From: Sedimentisphaerales bacterium
Lineage (GTDB): Bacteria > Planctomycetota > Phycisphaerae > Sedimentisphaerales > Anaerobacaceae
Direction: 5' to 3'
Length of the DNA: 10,396 nt
Assembly: GCA_016933985.1 (NCBI GenBank)
Contig: JAFGTU010000033.1
Coordinates: 1-10,396, forward strand
Of this stretch, positions 5,613-10,396 are shown piece by piece (position 1 is the first letter of the stretch; each line of letters opens with the position of its first letter). The notes below the pieces were generated by a model. It did no database searches, had not been told where the DNA came from, and saw only the letters and a list, made by a program, of their open reading frames with translations. The translations under genes and the position numbers were made by a program.

Positions 5613-8600
5613 ATGCTCAAATCGGCGAAAACCGCACTATTCGTGTTGGTCATATCTCTGGCCGGCTGGGCCACGGGCAAGTGCCCCGATGGCGACTTGA
5701 CCGGGGATTGCAAGGTAGATTTCGCCGACGTTCAGGCTATGGCAGCGCAGTGGCTGTATCCACAATGGTATCCTGCGAATCTCGACGGGCTTAACGGAGT
5801 AGAGGAGCGCGATTACGCGATTCTGGCTGGGACGTGGTCTCAAACGGGGATACACCTGGTTATAAACGAGGTTATGGCGTCCAACAGCCGAACAATAAGG
5901 GATCCGCAGGGGCAATATGACGACTGGATAGAGATATACAACCCCGGGCAGGTCGGCTTTTATCTTGCGGGCATGTACCTGACCGACAACCTTGACGACC
6001 CAACAAAATGGCAAATCCCCTCGAACCGTCTTAGTGAAACGCTGATCAAACCCGGCGAGTACCTGCTGATATGGGCTGATACCGACACTGCCGCGCCGTC
6101 CGGTTTGCACGCGCCCTTCGAATTGAACGCGGACAGCGGCGACGAAGTTGGGCTTTTCGACAGCAACGGGGTATTCATAGACAGTGTCAAGTTTCCCAAG
6201 CAGGACCCCGACATATCCTACGGGCGCTATCCGGACGCGAACGATACTTGGCATTTCTTTGGCGTAGCGACGCCGCGATCGGAAAACCGGGAGGCTTACC
6301 TTGGCGAAGTTGCCGATACTAAGTTCAGCTACGACCGCGGATTCTACTACGCCCCCTTCTCGGTGCTCATTACGAGCGAAACGGATGGGGCTCAGATATA
6401 CTATACGCTCAACGGCTCCAGTCCTTTCAATCTTGAGACCGATACGCCGACAGGGACTCTATATGTCAGCGGCGTGCCTATCACGACAACGACGCCTCTG
6501 CGGGCGGTGGCCGTCAAGAACGGGTGGAAACATTCAAATATCGACGCCCAGACTTATATCTTCCCCAATGACGTTCTGCATCAGGCCACGAACCAGTCCA
6601 CGGGCGCTCAGGTTGTTCCTTCCGGCTACCCGACGATGTGGAACAGCGGGAGCGGAGCCATAGTGACAGGCGATTATCAGATCGACCCTGACATAGTGAA
6701 CCACAGTAATGTAAGCGACCGCTTCTCTGCGCCTGATTTGCTGGCGGCGCCGACGATGTCTCTTGTGGTGAACAGAGACGATTTTTTTAGTCTCACCGGC
6801 ATCTACCTGAATGAGGAGCTGACTTACACAGTCGATGAGGCAACGGAGAAGAGGGCGTCCGTGGAGTTCATCGACCCTGTCAGCGGCGAATCGATACAGG
6901 CGAATTGCGCCATAGCGATGGCCGGAGGCGCGACGGGCGGCGGGACGAGCCTGGACCGATGGAAGTCTTATAAGCTGTCGATGCGGCCTCGGTTTAAGCC
7001 GACTCTTGACGACGGGACATATACAGGCGGACCAGCCAGCCTCAACTTCAAGGTCTTTGCCGATTCGCCGGTGGAGAGCTTCGACAGTATTGTTTTTGAC
7101 GCTGTTTTGAACCACACCTGGCTCCATTCCGCTCAAGACCAGCGCGACCATGTGCTCTACATTCAAGATCAGTATATGTCGGACCTTCACAACGCGATGG
7201 GGGGTTCCTCGCCACATGGAATTCACGGATACCTCTATATAAACGGCCTTCACTGGGGGATGTACTACTTTCACGAGCGTCCGGACCATAATTGGGCGGC
7301 GGAGATGTTCGGCGGCAATAGCGATGAATATGATGCGATCAAGCACGGCACGGACCTGCCAGATTACATGATTAACAGTGCCGTCACAAACGCCCCAGGC
7401 GTCACTGCGTTTACGAACTACAATGCGATGCTCAACGCGGCCAGGGCGGTGAGTTTGGATCCAGCCAGCCTGGCCAAATACAATACTCTGTGCGGGCTGC
7501 TTGATGTCGATAACTTCATCACGTACCTGATAACAAACTGGTACGGCGGGAACACAGACTGGCCTCATAAGAACTGGTATGCGACTCGTCGGAGCAATCA
7601 TCCCGAGGGGAGATGGCGTTTTCACACATGGGACGCGGAGCACGCGATGGACAAGGAGATTAACGCCGCCGATATTGACAACACTATCGGCCTCAGCCCG
7701 TCGTCCATTCACACCTATCTTGCCGCCAGCGCCGAATATATAACGCGTTTTGGCGACTTGCTTCATAAGCACTTCTTCAACGACGGTGTGATGACGCATC
7801 CGAACACCGAGGATATGTGGAGGGCGCGCATGGTCACCGTCGATCGGGCGATTGTCGGCGAATCGGCCAGATGGGGCGACAACCGAATAACCCTCAGTCC
7901 CTTCAAACTATATACAAGGTCCGATTGGAAGGCTGTTCAGGACAGCAAGTTCGCCACTTTCTTCCCGGTCCGATCCACCAACCTCCTCAATATTCTCAGG
8001 AGCAGAGGGATATATCCAAACATCGCCGCACCGATCTTTTACGTTAACGGAGTGCATCAACACGGCGGCCATATCTTATCTACGGACTCGTTGGCGATAA
8101 CAGCCGCGTCAGGGACGATTTACTATACAATCGACGGCAGCGACCCACGCCTTCCCGGCGGAGCGGTCGATACGGCACATGCTATGACATACTCCGGTTC
8201 GTTCCACCTTAGCCATAGCACGCACGTCAAGGCCCGCGCCAGGAGCGGCAGCACGTGGAGCGCGTTGAACGAGGCCGTTTACGCGGTGGGGCCTGTTGCC
8301 TCCAGCCTGCGAATCAACGAAATAATGTACCATCCGGAGGACACGGGCGATCCGAACGATCCAAATGAGGAATTCGTCGAACTTTGGAACATCGGGACTC
8401 AACCGATCAACCTGAATCTGGTTCGTTTCACAAATGGAATCGATTTCACCTTCGGCGACCTTGATCTTCCCGCGGGTGAATTCGCCCTTGTAGCGCGAGA
8501 TCAGGAGGTGTTCTCAAGGGTATATGCCGGCTACTGGGGCATTCTTGCGGGCGAGTACTCCGGGAACCTCGACAACGGGGGCGAGCGCGTTACGCTGGTC

Positions 8601-10396
8601 GATGCTTTGGGCGAGACGATCCAAAGCTTCAAGTACAAGGACGGCTGGTACGATATTACGGATGGCGGGGGTTTCTCACTGACGGTTGTGGACCCTGGAG
8701 ACAGCAAGGTCTATCGTCCCAACCTCGCTCTGGTCTCCCATTGGAAGCTGGATGACGGCTATGGAACGACTGCCGTGGACAGCGTGGGCGGTCACGACGG
8801 GACTTTGCACGGAGACGCAGCCTGGGTGGACGGACGGATCGACGGGGCGCTGAGCTTCGACGGAAACGGAGATTATGTGTCGATGCCCAGCCACGAGACT
8901 CTTGAGGGGACGAACATGACGGTGGAGGCGTGGGTGAATCTCAACCTCTCCGGGGGAATGAATAGCCCTATAGTCATGCAGCACACGTCGCTGAATGCGG
9001 GCTACCGTTTTAACGTCGTTTCGGACAAACCAACCTTCGCAATAATTGTTCAGGGACGTGTCGCGGTGGTGCTGGTCGCCTCGCTGGAGTCAATAACAAA
9101 GAACGAGTGGCACCATATCGGCGGCACTAACGACGGCTCGGAGTTGAAGATATACGTTGACGGGGAGCTAAAGGGGAGCGTTTCTTCCGTCGGATATGCA
9201 GGCGTCGAGCATGAGGCGTATATCGGCTACGACCATATCCCCGGAGCGTACTGGGACGGTCTTATCGATGATGTTCGCATCTACAGCCGTGCATTGGGGG
9301 AGCACGAATTTGCGGGCGTCATTGATTCTCTTGATCGGTGGGACGCGAAGAGCTCCTGGCGGGCGAGCGCGTTTCCGGGGGGCTCGCCGGGCTGGGATGA
9401 CAGTATCATTGTCCCGGCTCCGGGCGGCGTGGTGATTAACGAAATAATGGCGCATTCGCACGACGATGCCTCGGACTGGATAGAGCTTTACAATACAACC
9501 GATAAATCGGTCCAAATTGGAGGCTGGTATCTCAGCGACAGCGAATCGAACCTAAAGAAATACCGGATCGCTTCCAATACGAGGATCCTTGCCCACGACT
9601 ACAAGGTGTTCTACGAAGATATTAATTTCGGCGACGACAGCGATGATCCGGGGCGTCTTAAAGGATTCGGATTCAGCGAGAACGGCGAGACGGCTTATCT
9701 GACCTCGGCCCATACCGACATACTTACAGGCTACCGTGAATCGGAGAGCTTCGGCGCCTCGCAGACGGGCGTATCTTTCGGCAGATACTTTAAGGCGAGC
9801 ACCGGGACATATAATTTCGCTCCCCTGGACGACAAGACGCCCGGCGAAAAGAACGCGTATCCTGCCGTCGGGCCTATTGTAATCAACGAGATCATGTACC
9901 ATCCGGACTGGCCTATCGGGGGTACTTACGGCAACGACAAGTATGAGTACGTCGAGCTTGAGAATATCACCGATGAGCCGTTTACGTTATGGCGTGAGGA
10001 TAAGCTCTTGCCGTGGAAGTTTACCGAAGGAATCGATTACACTTTCCCGGATTTCCCCAACGAATTGACGATAGCCCCCGGCGACCATATCGTTGTAGTG
10101 CGGGATTTAGCCGCTTTTGCGGAGCGCTATCCGAGCGTGCCGGCAGGGAAGATTTTCGGTCCTTACGAGGGCCAGTTGGACAATGGGGGGGAAGCGATTG
10201 AACTGAGCATGCCCGGGGATAAGGACAAATACGGGCGGCAATACTACATTCGAATTGACCGAGTCAGCTACAGCGACGGTGCTCACGCGAGCGACTCGCC
10301 TGGCGGCGTTGACCTCTGGCCGACCCAGGCCGACGGCGGCGGCATGTCGCTAAATCGAGTAGTAGCAAGTCTTTACGGCAACGACCCGAACAACTG
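5613..10396 (+). CDS. Secreted CotH-kinase-family protein, paralogue of gene 1 (gene 2, 3' end beyond window)
   Basis: The frame is open without a stop for 1594 codons to the window edge. It ends in YGNDPNN, where gene 1 has only ten more residues, so about nine and a stop are missing after the partly visible Trp codon. Order: signal peptide (1-22), dockerin-like EF hands (24-83, with D28, T30, D32, D39), LTD-1 (82-228), CHB_HEX (235-320), CotH (379-801), CHB_HEX (804-893, with IYYTIDGSDPR), LTD-2 (from 899), LamG (1040-1236), LTD-3 (1272-1405) and LTD-4 (from 1420). CotH landmarks are K451 in RWKSYKL, YLYINGLHWGM, a DxxxxN catalytic loop at D649 to N654 (NTDWPHKN), and D674 in TWDAEHA. The last two fit the kinase catalytic and metal-binding positions. 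Where gene 1 has LRIRGGYSR this protein has a Gly/Ala-rich stretch, AMAGGATGGG. It is probably an extracellular kinase or kinase-like protein; its substrate is unknown. Confidence 0.9.
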   Translation, partial: MLKSAKTALFVLVISLAGWATGKCPDGDLTGDCKVDFADVQAMAAQWLYPQWYPANLDGLNGVEERDYAILAGTWSQTGIHLVINEVMASNSRTIRDPQGQYDDWIEIYNPGQVGFYLAGMYLTDNLDDPTKWQIPSNRLSETLIKPGEYLLIWADTDTAAPSGLHAPFELNADSGDEVGLFDSNGVFIDSVKFPKQDPDISYGRYPDANDTWHFFGVATPRSENREAYLGEVADTKFSYDRGFYYAPFSVLITSETDGAQIYYTLNGSSPFNLETDTPTGTLYVSGVPITTTTPLRAVAVKNGWKHSNIDAQTYIFPNDVLHQATNQSTGAQVVPSGYPTMWNSGSGAIVTGDYQIDPDIVNHSNVSDRFSAPDLLAAPTMSLVVNRDDFFSLTGIYLNEELTYTVDEATEKRASVEFIDPVSGESIQANCAIAMAGGATGGGTSLDRWKSYKLSMRPRFKPTLDDGTYTGGPASLNFKVFADSPVESFDSIVFDAVLNHTWLHSAQDQRDHVLYIQDQYMSDLHNAMGGSSPHGIHGYLYINGLHWGMYYFHERPDHNWAAEMFGGNSDEYDAIKHGTDLPDYMINSAVTNAPGVTAFTNYNAMLNAARAVSLDPASLAKYNTLCGLLDVDNFITYLITNWYGGNTDWPHKNWYATRRSNHPEGRWRFHTWDAEHAMDKEINAADIDNTIGLSPSSIHTYLAASAEYITRFGDLLHKHFFNDGVMTHPNTEDMWRARMVTVDRAIVGESARWGDNRITLSPFKLYTRSDWKAVQDSKFATFFPVRSTNLLNILRSRGIYPNIAAPIFYVNGVHQHGGHILSTDSLAITAASGTIYYTIDGSDPRLPGGAVDTAHAMTYSGSFHLSHSTHVKARARSGSTWSALNEAVYAVGPVASSLRINEIMYHPEDTGDPNDPNEEFVELWNIGTQPINLNLVRFTNGIDFTFGDLDLPAGEFALVARDQEVFSRVYAGYWGILAGEYSGNLDNGGERVTLVDALGETIQSFKYKDGWYDITDGGGFSLTVVDPGDSKVYRPNLALVSHWKLDDGYGTTAVDSVGGHDGTLHGDAAWVDGRIDGALSFDGNGDYVSMPSHETLEGTNMTVEAWVNLNLSGGMNSPIVMQHTSLNAGYRFNVVSDKPTFAIIVQGRVAVVLVASLESITKNEWHHIGGTNDGSELKIYVDGELKGSVSSVGYAGVEHEAYIGYDHIPGAYWDGLIDDVRIYSRALGEHEFAGVIDSLDRWDAKSSWRASAFPGGSPGWDDSIIVPAPGGVVINEIMAHSHDDASDWIELYNTTDKSVQIGGWYLSDSESNLKKYRIASNTRILAHDYKVFYEDINFGDDSDDPGRLKGFGFSENGETAYLTSAHTDILTGYRESESFGASQTGVSFGRYFKASTGTYNFAPLDDKTPGEKNAYPAVGPIVINEIMYHPDWPIGGTYGNDKYEYVELENITDEPFTLWREDKLLPWKFTEGIDYTFPDFPNELTIAPGDHIVVVRDLAAFAERYPSVPAGKIFGPYEGQLDNGGEAIELSMPGDKDKYGRQYYIRIDRVSYSDGAHASDSPGGVDLWPTQADGGGMSLNRVVASLYGNDPNN

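Noticed and set aside
5506..5700. A 64-codon plus-strand frame overlapping the start of gene 2
   Set aside because: It begins at the predicted transcript start, runs out of frame into the signal peptide and dockerin-like region of gene 2, and has no counterpart before gene 1.
6534..7799. A 421-codon minus-strand frame inside gene 2
   Set aside because: It lies wholly within the CHB_HEX and CotH coding region, whose plus-strand reading gives clear family motifs. The minus reading shows no domain and follows from the codon pattern of the real gene.

Overview
The window holds two very long genes on the plus strand, lying head to tail, and little else. Each encodes a secreted multidomain protein of about 1,600 residues built around a CotH-type kinase domain. 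The domain mix is typical of Planctomycetota, particularly Phycisphaerae-like lineages: an EF-hand (dockerin-like) segment with a CP.GDLTGDC motif, lamin-tail domains (LTD), chitobiase C-terminal-like (CHB_HEX) sandwiches, a CotH core and a LamG domain. That taxonomic call is inferred from domain style only; no marker gene is present.

Layout: 1-433 is AT-rich DNA with no convincing gene. 434-462 is a sigma70-like promoter, followed by a leader of about 100 bases. 565-5343 is gene 1, complete at 1592 aa. 5344-5612 is an intergenic region with a weak hairpin after the stop, then a second copy of the same promoter and leader block (5475-5503). 5613-10396 is gene 2. It stays open for 1594 codons to the window edge and, judged against gene 1, lacks only about nine residues and the stop codon.

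The genes are tandem paralogues that share both their domain order and their promoter. They look separately transcribed but co-regulated. The shared order is signal peptide, dockerin-like EF hands, LTD type A, CHB_HEX, CotH, CHB_HEX, LTD type B, LamG, LTD type A, LTD type B. The flanking modules are clearly alike (44 of 68 residues identical in one hand-aligned LTD stretch). The CotH cores are much more different, including at the nucleotide-binding and catalytic loops. The likely picture is a pair of extracellular proteins with a shared adhesive or scaffold frame and diversified kinase-like cores. Substrates and biological role cannot be read from the sequence.
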